A stretch of DNA of 64,000 nt, from contig CAJUDU010000001.1 of assembly GCA_910584935.1 (NCBI GenBank), positions 81,988 to 145,987 of the forward strand. Direction: 5' to 3'. The notes under the pieces are model-generated. The model was not told the DNA's origin and did no database searches. It saw only the letters and a list, made by a program, of their open reading frames with translations. The translations under genes and the position numbers were made by a program. This stretch comes from an uncultured Butyricicoccus sp. GTDB taxonomy: Bacteria > Bacillota > Clostridia > Oscillospirales > Butyricicoccaceae. How positions within the stretch are numbered: the first letter of the stretch is position 1; every line of letters begins with the position of its first letter. Below, piece by piece: positions 8,386 to 17,184 of the stretch.

Positions 8386-8812
8386 TTTTATGAACCTCCG
8401 CTTCAAAGTTTGTCATAATCATATAAAGGTTATGCAGATATTGTTCAAGCTGTTCCTCGCCAAGGGCAAGCAGGCAGCGGGTTTCTGCTTCATACAGACC
8501 CTGCAGGCATTCTTTTGCAAATTCTTTGCCATCTGGAGTCAGGCGCACAGTTTTTTCTTTGCTGTGCGCACGGGTTTCACAGCAAACATAACCGCGCCGT
8601 TCCAAATCCTTGACAACGGTATTGACCGTTTGTTTGGGTATCAGCCATTCTTCCGCAATTTGTTTTTGTGTCCAGTCATCATTTTCATCCAGCGCATATA
8701 ATGTCATCATCATGTTATAACTCATGCCATGTTTTTTTGCCCATTCATGATAAAGCGCATTGATTTTGCTGAGATAAGCATTATATTGACGCAGTTTATC
8801 CATTGCATTCAT
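8378..8812 (-). CDS. MarR family transcriptional regulator
   Basis: 144 residues, the family's usual size. The winged helix-turn-helix is clear: WTQKQIAEEWLIPKQTVNTVVKDLERRGYV (about 48-77) with the wing SKEKTVRLTPDGKEF. MarR proteins bind palindromes as dimers and are released by phenolic or drug-like ligands. Start ATG 8812 follows GGAG at 9 bp. First gene of an operon with the MATE pump. The promoter just upstream contains two TCCGAT direct repeats and an AGTCCG/CGGACT inverted repeat, a plausible autoregulatory operator. Confidence 0.92.
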   Translation of the reverse strand: MNAMDKLRQYNAYLSKINALYHEWAKKHGMSYNMMMTLYALDENDDWTQKQIAEEWLIPKQTVNTVVKDLERRGYVCCETRAHSKEKTVRLTPDGKEFAKECLQGLYEAETRCLLALGEEQLEQYLHNLYMIMTNFEAEVHKNE

Positions 8813-8829
8813 ACACATCATCTCCATAG

Positions 8830-8881
8830 TCCGGAATCGGATTGTATAGGGTATTATAATCTGGTATCGGACTGATGTCAA
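8830..8881 (-). promoter_or_regulatory. Consensus sigma-A promoter with candidate MarR operator
   Basis: On the minus strand TTGACA (8876-8881), 17 bp, TATAAT (8853-8858). AGTCCGAT before and ATCCGATTCCGGACT after the -10 flank it as repeats, as expected for a repressor that blocks polymerase. Confidence 0.8.
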
Positions 8882-9059
8882 GCGCATATCCAAAAGTTTT
8901 TTGCGCAGGCAAAGCGATATTACAAAAATGTAAGAAACGGATGATGGAATGTAAGGTGAATGCAATGGGAAAGGGACAAGCAATATATTATAATAGATGC
9001 AGATAAAAGGGAGGATTTTCGTGATTTGAAACGAAATTGTGAACAAGGATTTGTTAGGG

Positions 9060-9088
9060 TTGACAGGGCAAAGGGGACGTTGTATAAT
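9060..9088 (+). promoter_or_regulatory. Consensus sigma-A promoter of the RND efflux operon
   Basis: TTGACA at 9060-9065, 17 bp, TATAAT at 9083-9088: a perfect promoter that would need a repressor to be kept off. Confidence 0.9.
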
Positions 9089-9098
9089 GATTGCGATA

Positions 9099-9116
9099 AC
9101 CGACCGACTGGTCGGT
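9099..9116 (+). promoter_or_regulatory. TetR-type operator for the RND efflux operon
   Basis: ACCGACC, 4 bp, GGTCGGT: a perfect 7 bp inverted repeat starting 10 bp past the -10, at the expected transcription start. Such sites are typical of AcrR/TetR repressors; the TetR gene closing this operon (16448) is the obvious binder. Confidence 0.8.
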
Positions 9117-9163
9117 CTGTAAAAAATCAGTGAGATATTTTCGGTTTTGGGAGGGCTGGTTGC

Positions 9164-10567
9164 ATGAATAAACGGGTCATCAGCGCAGGCATTTTATTTG
9201 TCTTGCTGACGGGCATCCGCCTGCCGGCACAGGCGGCAGGCGGCATACAAATGGCAGGGCTGACAAGTAGCACAGGAGTCATTGTTTATGCGTTACATAC
9301 CATAGCTGGCAATGCGGCAGCATCCGCAAAACAAACGGCGTCTGCCGCTGGAGCAGAACCGGCAGAAAACGGGCAAATAGAAACCCCAGTTCAAAATGAA
9401 TCTGCCGCCGCCAATCCGCCGGCGCAAAAAACCCGTGAAATGGGTTTGGTTGCGGTTGAACGGAATGTACGGGAGAATAATCCGACCATTCGGACATTAA
9501 ATTATACTGCGGCAGGCATCGGCTCAGGCGGCAGGACATCCCTTGCGGATAATGGAGAGCTTGCCGCACTAGTTGGGCAATACAGCGCCGCAGTTGCGGA
9601 ATTGCAGCAGGCATACGAAGCGGCAGAAGATGAAGCGGTTAAGCAGGCATATGCGTTGCAGCTTGGCATTCACCAAGCAAATCTTGCCAGCCTACAGGGG
9701 ACAATTGCCATGCCAGCCATAACAGCCGCCATGACACAAATGATGTTGGAGGATGCAGAATATGGCGTGCGCCAGCAAGCGGGCAATGTTGCCAAACAGC
9801 TTTGTTATGGTGCGGAAAGTATGCTCATTGGCATGAAATCGCTTGCGGTTGTCACCGAGGATTTAACCCGGACATTAGCATCCCTTGACCGGACGATTGA
9901 AGTGATGAAAATCCAGAAAGAACGGGGTATGGTTAGTCAGCTTCAGTTTGATAATGTCTGTGAGCAGCGCAGGCAGTTAGCGGTACAAATTGAATCGCTG
10001 CAAAATCAGCAGCAAAGTTTGGGGTCAAATTTAGCGCTGATGTGTGGTTATGAAGCAGATATGTGCATTGTACCGAGCAATTTAAGTCATATCACCCTGC
10101 GAAACATACAGGAAATGGATTATGAAACCGATTTAGCCGCCGGGCTAAAAAACAGTTATGAATTATGGAGCAAAAAGAATGCTGTCATGCAGGCGGGCAA
10201 CAAACGGGATATTCATATCAGCGGCACAGTAGACGCATATGAAGCCGCAAAAAAAGATGCAGAAGCCACAGAAGAAGCATTAAGGCAGGCATTTAAGGCG
10301 ATTTATGATGCCGTAGCCGATCAAAAGCTTGCGGTTGACGCGGCACAGACAGCATATACAAAGGCACAATCAGATTTATCCATCAGCAAGACCAAATATG
10401 AGCTTGGTGCGATATCGCAGATGGATTACCTGTCGGCACAGGATACTTGTGCGGCGTCAAAAAATGCGGTAGAAACCGCGCATTTGAATTTAATTTCGGC
10501 ATATCGTGCCTATGTATGGGCAAAACAAGGGTTAATTTCTACCGGCGCGGCAGGAGGCGCATCATGA
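9164..10567 (+). CDS. TolC family protein 1 (outer efflux component-like)
   Basis: 467 residues, signal peptide about 1-24 (cleavage near PAQA-A), then a low-complexity Ala/Gln linker, then long alpha-helices in the TolC two-repeat pattern: VERNVRENNPTIRTL at the start and KYELGAISQMDYLSAQDTC near the end, the latter the classic TolC-repeat motif (K-x-x-G-x-I-S-x-x-x-Y-x-x-A). TolC normally crosses the outer membrane; in a single-membrane clostridium it must act in the cell wall or differently. Good SD (GGGAGGG). It overlaps the next gene by 4 bp. Confidence 0.88.
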   Translation: MNKRVISAGILFVLLTGIRLPAQAAGGIQMAGLTSSTGVIVYALHTIAGNAAASAKQTASAAGAEPAENGQIETPVQNESAAANPPAQKTREMGLVAVERNVRENNPTIRTLNYTAAGIGSGGRTSLADNGELAALVGQYSAAVAELQQAYEAAEDEAVKQAYALQLGIHQANLASLQGTIAMPAITAAMTQMMLEDAEYGVRQQAGNVAKQLCYGAESMLIGMKSLAVVTEDLTRTLASLDRTIEVMKIQKERGMVSQLQFDNVCEQRRQLAVQIESLQNQQQSLGSNLALMCGYEADMCIVPSNLSHITLRNIQEMDYETDLAAGLKNSYELWSKKNAVMQAGNKRDIHISGTVDAYEAAKKDAEATEEALRQAFKAIYDAVADQKLAVDAAQTAYTKAQSDLSISKTKYELGAISQMDYLSAQDTCAASKNAVETAHLNLISAYRAYVWAKQGLISTGAAGGAS

Positions 10568-11877
10568 TGAAAAAACGGGTTTTTGCATTGACAGCACTTT
10601 TAGCAATGGGGCTAAGCATACCGGCGCAGGCAGTGAACGCATTGCCCACCGTGGTGGCAACACTTGGCACACAAACTGCCATACAGACGCTTTATCAGCA
10701 TATGGAAAATACCAAGGCAGCAACGCCAGGTATTGCAGGCAGTACATTATCATTTGATGAGATTGAACGGGTTGTCCGGCAAAATAATGTTTCCATTAAA
10801 TCATTAGATCAGACCTTAGCGGGAGTTGGCGCAACCAAGGTAAATGATCAATATAAGGAACAATATGATAATCTGGAAATCCAGATGTGGCAATACCAAT
10901 CAGAAATCAACAATTTGGAAAGTTCAATCCGAGCGCTGAAAAATCAACAGGGTGATGGCGTAGATAACAGTGGCTTAATTCGGTCATTGGAGGCACAAAA
11001 GGCGGCATTACAGTCAACCATTGCGTCTACACGAATGTCATATGATGATTTAGAGGATCAAGAAGATGATGCCACAGAAGAAATTGGTTATACATACAAT
11101 ACGACAAAAGAGCAAGTAACCAACACAGCGAATCAAATTGTGATGAGTGCGCAGGCGGCATATATTGCCATGCACACATTAGAGGATTCAATTGCATCGG
11201 CCAAACGCAATTTGCAGGCGCTTGACCGGAATATGGGTGTGGTACAGACCCAAGTGAATGTAGGGGCAGCGACTCAGCTTGATATTTTAGCGTTGGAAGC
11301 GCAAAAGGAAGCGTTGCAGGCAAATTTACAAACATTAGAAACCCAGCGGGCGAATCAAAAGAACAGCCTAGCAATTTTATGTGGTTATGGGGCAAACGAA
11401 GCGGTAACGGTAGGGGAGATTCCAGAAGTGACCGTGGAAATGTTAGGGCAAATGGATTATGAAAAGGATTTAGAAGAGGCGCGTAAGAACAGCTATACAT
11501 TATGGGCAAAACAGGATGCGATTGACAAAGCCTCGCGGGATTACGCAAATGATGTAACCCATAGTTTACATGCGTTTGAAGCGGCAAAGATTGATTTAGA
11601 AGCCGAAAAAGAGAATTTTACAAACAGTTTCCGGCAGTTATATAAAACGGTACAGGAAGACGAAGTTTTATTAGAATCAGCGCAGAGCAGTTATGCGCAG
11701 GAGCAGAAAAACTTTGCGGTCAGTGAGTTGAAGTATAATCGTGGTGCAATTTCAAAAAATGATTATGATGCGGCGAAAGACACGCTTGAAACTGCGGCAG
11801 ACGCAGTAAAGACAGCAAAAATCAATTTATTTTCAGCTTATAACACCTATCAATGGGCAATAAAAGGAACCCTTTAA
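10564..11877 (+). CDS. TolC family protein 2
   Basis: 437 residues with a signal peptide (MMKKRVFALTALLAMGLSIP, cleavage near AQA) and an all-helical mature part. The repeats FDEIERVVRQNNVSIKSLDQ and KYNRGAISKNDYDAAKDTLE correspond to those of the upstream paralogue, so the pair arose by tandem duplication. The stretch VGAATQLDILALEAQKEAL marks the end of the first TolC repeat. AGGAGG precedes the start; translation is coupled to the upstream gene. Two TolC proteins may form mixed trimers (inference). Confidence 0.88.
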   Translation: MMKKRVFALTALLAMGLSIPAQAVNALPTVVATLGTQTAIQTLYQHMENTKAATPGIAGSTLSFDEIERVVRQNNVSIKSLDQTLAGVGATKVNDQYKEQYDNLEIQMWQYQSEINNLESSIRALKNQQGDGVDNSGLIRSLEAQKAALQSTIASTRMSYDDLEDQEDDATEEIGYTYNTTKEQVTNTANQIVMSAQAAYIAMHTLEDSIASAKRNLQALDRNMGVVQTQVNVGAATQLDILALEAQKEALQANLQTLETQRANQKNSLAILCGYGANEAVTVGEIPEVTVEMLGQMDYEKDLEEARKNSYTLWAKQDAIDKASRDYANDVTHSLHAFEAAKIDLEAEKENFTNSFRQLYKTVQEDEVLLESAQSSYAQEQKNFAVSELKYNRGAISKNDYDAAKDTLETAADAVKTAKINLFSAYNTYQWAIKGTL

Positions 11878-11912
11878 AAGTTGAAAAGAAACACATTTTG
11901 GAGGTTATGACC

Positions 11913-13340
11913 ATGAAGCAAAAAAGAGTGATTGCCTGTATGCTGGCGCTGTTTATTTTTGTAACAGTGTCAGGCTGTGGGCAGAAAGCATCGGAAGAAG
12001 ATTCCTCAGAAGGGGAAACCCTGCAGGGGGTTGCAGTGGAAATTGCAGATGTGCAAACCGGGGAAATGGCGGCGGAATCCTCTGTGGCAGGCACAGTAGA
12101 AGCGACTAATTCCGTGCAGGTATTTCCAATGCTCGCAGGAACAGTATTGTCGTTAAATGTCGCCGAAGGCGATATGGTCACAAAAGGGCAGACATTATTC
12201 CAGGTGGATACCTCCACCGTGACCAGCACATATAGTTCGTTAAAACAGAGTTATAGTGCAACAAAGGCATCGACTGACCAAAGCATAGCGACAGCACAAA
12301 TTGGGGTGCGCAATGCGCAGCTTGCCGTAGAAAATGCACAACGTGGGGTAGAAGATGCCCAGCGTGCGGTAGAAAATGCCCAGCTTGGCGTAGACAATGC
12401 GCAAATTACGGTAGACCAGGCAACGACAGCATATGAAAATACCAAAGCGCTGCATGATGCAGGCGCAGCTTCTGACCAGGCGCTGACACAAGCGGAACAG
12501 GGGTTACAGCAGGCAAATGCAGCTATGAAAAATGCACAATCCACCGTGAAGCAGGCAGAAAATGGGTTACAGCAGGCGCAGGCAGGTGTAACCCAAGCAC
12601 AATCTGGTGTTGCTACCGCACAGGCAGCCGTACAGCAGGCAGTTGCAGGGCAGCGGGCATCGCTTGCACAAATTCAGGCATCCATGGCACAGATTGAAGC
12701 CCAGGCAAAACTTGGCACAGTAACTGCGCCGGTTTCAGGGCTTGTCACTTCTGTCGGCATTGAACGCGGCGGCATGGCGGCGCAGTCCGCCCCGGCCGTC
12801 GTCATTGCCGAAGGCGGCAATATTGATGTGACCGTGAATGTCAGCGAAACGGTGTTATCTGAACTAAATATTGGCGACCGGGCAGAATTAACCATACAAT
12901 CGGTTTCAGCCGACCCGTTTGATGGTTCGATTGCCACCATTGCAACCGCAGCCAATCCACAAACACGGCTGTATGAAGTCACGATTGCTTTGCCACAGGC
13001 AATGAAGCCAACCATTGGTGCGTTTGCAAATGTCACTTTGTTCACCAACCGTCGCAGCAATGCGGTTTATGTGCCAACCGAAGCCATTTTAACCGATGGG
13101 GATGAAGAATATGTTTATATTTTAACCGATGACCGTCCATCCAAAGACCGCCATGACGAAGCGATTGGCAACGGTGATGGCCCATGGGCAAAAAAAGTGC
13201 TTATTCGTACTGGGTTAGTTGGTGATGGCATTACCGAAGTGACAGAACGTCTGATTGGCGGCGAACGTCTGGTAGTAAAAGGGCAAAGTTATCTTTCTGA
13301 TGGCACATTGGTGCGTATTGTAAATGGGGAGGATGCTTAA
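11913..13340 (+). CDS. Efflux RND transporter periplasmic-adaptor-type lipoprotein (HlyD/MFP family)
   Basis: 475 residues. A lipoprotein signal ends in VSGC (Cys22), so it is tethered to the outer face of the membrane. Barrel and lipoyl halves flank a long coiled-coil hairpin (about 110-260) built from near-repeats of NAQ-x-x-VE/D, visible as about 21 bp DNA repeats around 12300-12420. The lipoyl half-motif VFPMLAGTVLSLNVAEGDMV and its partner LGTVTAPVSGLVTSVGIERG are clear. It links the RND pump to the TolC-like proteins. Start ATG 11913 (not 11907) from GGAGG spacing. Confidence 0.93.
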   Translation: MKQKRVIACMLALFIFVTVSGCGQKASEEDSSEGETLQGVAVEIADVQTGEMAAESSVAGTVEATNSVQVFPMLAGTVLSLNVAEGDMVTKGQTLFQVDTSTVTSTYSSLKQSYSATKASTDQSIATAQIGVRNAQLAVENAQRGVEDAQRAVENAQLGVDNAQITVDQATTAYENTKALHDAGAASDQALTQAEQGLQQANAAMKNAQSTVKQAENGLQQAQAGVTQAQSGVATAQAAVQQAVAGQRASLAQIQASMAQIEAQAKLGTVTAPVSGLVTSVGIERGGMAAQSAPAVVIAEGGNIDVTVNVSETVLSELNIGDRAELTIQSVSADPFDGSIATIATAANPQTRLYEVTIALPQAMKPTIGAFANVTLFTNRRSNAVYVPTEAILTDGDEEYVYILTDDRPSKDRHDEAIGNGDGPWAKKVLIRTGLVGDGITEVTERLIGGERLVVKGQSYLSDGTLVRIVNGEDA

Positions 13341-13343
13341 CCC

Positions 13344-16300
13344 ATGAAAATAGCAGATTTTTGTATCCGGCATAAGGTCACAACTATTTTGTCTTTTGTG
13401 CTCATTGTGATATTTGGCGCGATGAGTTTTGGCGCATTGCCGCTGGCACTCATGCCGAATATTGAATTGCCAATGGCAATTGTGATGACGACTTATGTTG
13501 GTGCAGGCCCGGAAGAAATTGAAAACCTTGTCACAAAGCCGATTGAATCGGCATGTGCCAGTGTTGCGGGCATGGATGAATTGCAAAGCAGTTCATCCGA
13601 AAACATGAGTATGGTTATGGTCACTTTCGCGGATGGCACCAATATGGATGAAGCATTGGTGGATATGCGTGAAAAAGTTGATTTGGCAAAATCCTCACTG
13701 CCGGAAGATGCTTCCGCACCAACGGTAATGAAGATGGATATTGATTCTATGCCGGTTGTATTATTTGGGTTAAAGGGCGATGATTTAGCAAAACTGCAAT
13801 CCATTGCGGATGATGATATTTCGCCGCGTTTGGAACGCATTGATGGTGTCGCGTCAGTGGAGGTATCTGGCGGTTATGTCAATGAAGTTGCCATTGAAAC
13901 TTATCTCGACCGTTTGGAAGGGTATGGTTTATCGGTATCTTATATTGCGCAGATGTTAGGTGCGGATAATGTTGCTATGCCGGCGGGCGAGGTAAACAAT
14001 GGCACACAGAAATTATCTGTCCGTACCGATGGTGAATATAAATCGGTTGAAGATGTTGCAAATACATTGATTCCATTGCCAACTGGCGGAACCATTCGGT
14101 TAAATGAGATTGCCAGTGTTTCAATGAAACCGCAGGATCAATCCGCGATTGCGAAAGTGGATGGCGAACCTTGTTTGATTGTATCGGTCAGCAAGCAATC
14201 CGGTGTCAATACGGTACAGGTTGCCGAACGTGCCATGAAAGCCATGGAAGGGTTAAAAGAAGAAAATCCGGATATCAATTATACCATTTTGATGGATCAG
14301 GCAGAATACATTAACCTGACTGTGGATTCGGTTATGCAGAATATTATATTTGGTGTAGCATTTGCTGCGGTTGTACTTTTGTTGTTTTTGCGCGATTTGG
14401 GTTCCACAGCGGTTATTTCGGTATCCATGCCGGTATGTATTGTCACCGTATTTTTGGTGATGCGTGCCCTTGGCATTACGCTCAATATGATGTCACTGGG
14501 CGGCATGGCAATGGGTGTCGGCATGATTGTTGACAACTCCATTGTTGTATTGGAAAATATTTTCCGTTTCCGGACGGATGGTTGCAGCCGTTGGGATTCC
14601 TGCACCAAAGGCGCGGCAGAAGTATCATTGTCTATATCGGCGTCAACCCTCACAACCATTGCGGTATTTTTGCCGCTTGGGTTATCCGGCGGTATGGCAG
14701 GCATGATGTTCAAGGAATTTTGTATTACCATTTGTGCCTTGCTTGGCGCATCGCTGGTCATTGCGCTGACGCTTGTACCACTTCTTTGTTATATCACGAT
14801 GGATCGCGGCAAGCGCCGCTTGAAAGTTGCCAATGATACCGGTGATTTAGGCGATAAACCATTAATGCGTAAATATAAAGGGCTGCTCCGGTTCTTTATT
14901 AAAAAGCGTTTTGTTGCGGTCATTGTATCATTTGCTATGATTGTGGTATTTGTCATGAGTATTGGCGCGGCAGGCATGGAACTGATTCCAGAGATGGATC
15001 AGGGACAGATTTCGGTAAGCATTGGTATGCCTATTGGTTCAGAAATGGAAGAAACCGCAGCCATTCAGGACAGGGTATGTAAAATTGCGGAAGATATCAT
15101 ACCTGAGCTGGATAGTATGTATTATACAACTGGCGGTGGCAGTATGATGTCCAGCGGCAGCAGTGTCACACTGATGCTGGTGGATTTGGATCAGCGTGAC
15201 CGTTCTTCTATGGAAATAGCAAATGAATTGCGTGATCATTTGGCGGATATTGCGGGTTGTGAAATTTCTGTTTCAGCGTCGTCTAGCATGAGTATGTCAA
15301 GCGGGGCAGTTAGCATCAGCCTTTCCGGTAATGATTATGATGAACTGGTCAAAGCTGGGGATGATTTAGTTACGCAGATTTCTGCATTGCCCGATGCAAT
15401 TGAGGTAGAAAGTTCTGCGTCAGAAGAAGAACCTCGTGTCAGTGTCAAAGTCAACCGTGAAAATGCAACGCGGTTTGGGCTGACAGCGGCAACCATTGGC
15501 GCCGCTGTGCGTGGGCAGATTAACGGTTCCACAGCCACCAAGATGAAAATTGGCGGCGAGGAATATGATATCACAGTCCGGGGAGATGAGGCAGCAAAAG
15601 CAAGCCTTGACGCGTTAAAAGCCATGATGATCCCCACACAAACAGGCGGTTCAGTACCGCTCAGCCTGGTTGCGGATATCAGCACAGAACTTGCGCCGCA
15701 AAGCATTGCGCGTGATAACCAGAGTCGTACCATCACCATCACAGGGGAAAGCCTTTCAGATAATGTAGTTGGGTTAAATGCCGAAGTGGATAAGATTTTA
15801 GAGGCTTATCAAATGCCGGATAGTGTTACCTTGGAAACTGGCGGCGAAATGGAAGATATGGCAGAATCCTTTGGTACCTTAGGGTTTGCGCTTGTGGTTG
15901 CATTAGGGCTGGTATATTTTGTTTTGGCAAGCCAGTTTGAATCTTTTGTGATGCCAATTATCATTATGATGATTTTGCCAATTGGTTTGTTAGGTGCGAT
16001 GTTTGGCTTGCCGGTGACAGGCAACAAAATTTCCATGGTATCCATCATCGGTGTGATTATCCTGGCAGGTACCATAGTCAATTCATCCATTGTTTTAATT
16101 GACTATATCCAAACCCGCAGGGGGCGCGGCGAGGATAAAAATACAGCGATATTAAATGCGTGCCCGCGGCGTGTACGTCCGGTGCTGATGACAACATTAA
16201 CCACAGTATTAGGTTTGCTGCCGATGGCATTTTCAGGCGGGGAAGGTTCAGAAATGATGCGTCCTATGGCAATTGTTATGATTACGGGTATGATTGTTTC

Positions 16301-16442
16301 AACCATTGTAACCTTGTTATTTACGCCGGTTTATTATTCGCTGATTGATAGTTTAACTTCACGATTCAAAAAACATAAACCGCAAGACCCACGGGATGAT
16401 GTGCCAGGAGGTAAAATAGAATTACAAAAAGAGGGGGTATAA
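13344..16442 (+). CDS. Efflux RND transporter permease (AcrB/HAE family)
   Basis: 1032 residues, full family length, 12 membrane segments and two large extracytoplasmic loops. N-terminus IADFCIRHKVTTILSFVLIV is typical. TM4 carries MAMGVGMIVDNSIVVLENIF, with the proton-relay Asp at the first of the two usual positions and Asn at the second. TM10-11 carry the second-half counterparts (ASQFESFVMPIIIMMILPIG). It exports hydrophobic or amphipathic compounds using proton motive force. It lies 3 bp after the adaptor gene. Confidence 0.96.
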   Translation: MKIADFCIRHKVTTILSFVLIVIFGAMSFGALPLALMPNIELPMAIVMTTYVGAGPEEIENLVTKPIESACASVAGMDELQSSSSENMSMVMVTFADGTNMDEALVDMREKVDLAKSSLPEDASAPTVMKMDIDSMPVVLFGLKGDDLAKLQSIADDDISPRLERIDGVASVEVSGGYVNEVAIETYLDRLEGYGLSVSYIAQMLGADNVAMPAGEVNNGTQKLSVRTDGEYKSVEDVANTLIPLPTGGTIRLNEIASVSMKPQDQSAIAKVDGEPCLIVSVSKQSGVNTVQVAERAMKAMEGLKEENPDINYTILMDQAEYINLTVDSVMQNIIFGVAFAAVVLLLFLRDLGSTAVISVSMPVCIVTVFLVMRALGITLNMMSLGGMAMGVGMIVDNSIVVLENIFRFRTDGCSRWDSCTKGAAEVSLSISASTLTTIAVFLPLGLSGGMAGMMFKEFCITICALLGASLVIALTLVPLLCYITMDRGKRRLKVANDTGDLGDKPLMRKYKGLLRFFIKKRFVAVIVSFAMIVVFVMSIGAAGMELIPEMDQGQISVSIGMPIGSEMEETAAIQDRVCKIAEDIIPELDSMYYTTGGGSMMSSGSSVTLMLVDLDQRDRSSMEIANELRDHLADIAGCEISVSASSSMSMSSGAVSISLSGNDYDELVKAGDDLVTQISALPDAIEVESSASEEEPRVSVKVNRENATRFGLTAATIGAAVRGQINGSTATKMKIGGEEYDITVRGDEAAKASLDALKAMMIPTQTGGSVPLSLVADISTELAPQSIARDNQSRTITITGESLSDNVVGLNAEVDKILEAYQMPDSVTLETGGEMEDMAESFGTLGFALVVALGLVYFVLASQFESFVMPIIIMMILPIGLLGAMFGLPVTGNKISMVSIIGVIILAGTIVNSSIVLIDYIQTRRGRGEDKNTAILNACPRRVRPVLMTTLTTVLGLLPMAFSGGEGSEMMRPMAIVMITGMIVSTIVTLLFTPVYYSLIDSLTSRFKKHKPQDPRDDVPGGKIELQKEGV

Positions 16443-16447
16443 AACAA

Positions 16448-17029
16448 ATGACGCAGGCACGGGAAAGCCGCCGGGCAGATATTTTGCGGGCAGCTTTTGA
16501 GGAATTTTGCGGCGGGGGATATGACCGCACCCGGATGGAACATATTGCCCGCCGTGCGGGCATTGGCAAATCGACAATTTATGAATATTTCCCCTCCAAA
16601 ACCGAATTATTAACGGCGGTAGGGGAATGGATATTTGAAAATGCCTGCAAAGCGCTGCATGAGATTTTTTCAAAGCAGCAGCTATTCCGTGATATGGTAT
16701 ATCATTATTTGAAATATATGAACCAGCTTATGATTAAAGCGGGAGCAGGTTTATTAAGCATACGCGGCGGGGATTCAACCTTTGAAGTGGCTTACAAATG
16801 CGGGGAACAATTCCGAGATTTCATTTTAAAGCAGTTGATGGATGCAGTAGCAAAGGCGCAGCAAAAGGGTGAAATTGCACAAGATTTGCAAACAGAGGCG
16901 GTTGCGAGTTTAATCATCGGCCTGTCCAGCCCAGCGATTTTGATAACCGTAACCGAAGATTGGGAAGAACATATACAGCAGATTATTAATGTTCTATTCA
17001 AAGGGCTTCAGCCGCGTGCCAGCACATAA
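16448..17029 (+). CDS. TetR/AcrR family transcriptional repressor
   Basis: 193 residues. The N-terminal HTH is textbook: RADILRAAFEEFCGGGYDRT, then MEHIARRAGIGKSTIYEYFPSKTEL. The C-terminal helical ligand domain is divergent, as usual. It is the last gene of the five-gene efflux operon, 5 bp after the pump gene, so it is autoregulated. Predicted operator: the 18 bp palindrome at 9099-9116. The inducer cannot be told from sequence. Confidence 0.93.
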   Translation: MTQARESRRADILRAAFEEFCGGGYDRTRMEHIARRAGIGKSTIYEYFPSKTELLTAVGEWIFENACKALHEIFSKQQLFRDMVYHYLKYMNQLMIKAGAGLLSIRGGDSTFEVAYKCGEQFRDFILKQLMDAVAKAQQKGEIAQDLQTEAVASLIIGLSSPAILITVTEDWEEHIQQIINVLFKGLQPRAST

Positions 17030-17107
17030 AAAAAGAAACACCTGCCAAAAGCATTTGCTGTGTTATGATTGATAGCCAGAAATAAAAATAATCTTTTCAT
17101 TTGATGC

Positions 17108-17137
17108 AAAAAACACCCCAAAAGGGGTGTTTTTTTT
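17108..17137. terminator. Bidirectional rho-independent terminator
   Basis: AAAACACCCC, AAAA, GGGGTGTTTT with a T run on both strands. It serves the efflux operon (plus) and the recombinase gene (minus). Confidence 0.92.
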
Positions 17138-17184
17138 GTGCCTGTAAACAGACAATAAGCATAATAAGATGATTTCTTTTTGTT

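Noticed and set aside
12240..12544. Antisense ORFs in the adaptor coiled coil
   Set aside because: Produced by the 21 bp repeats of the real gene; no ribosome binding site.
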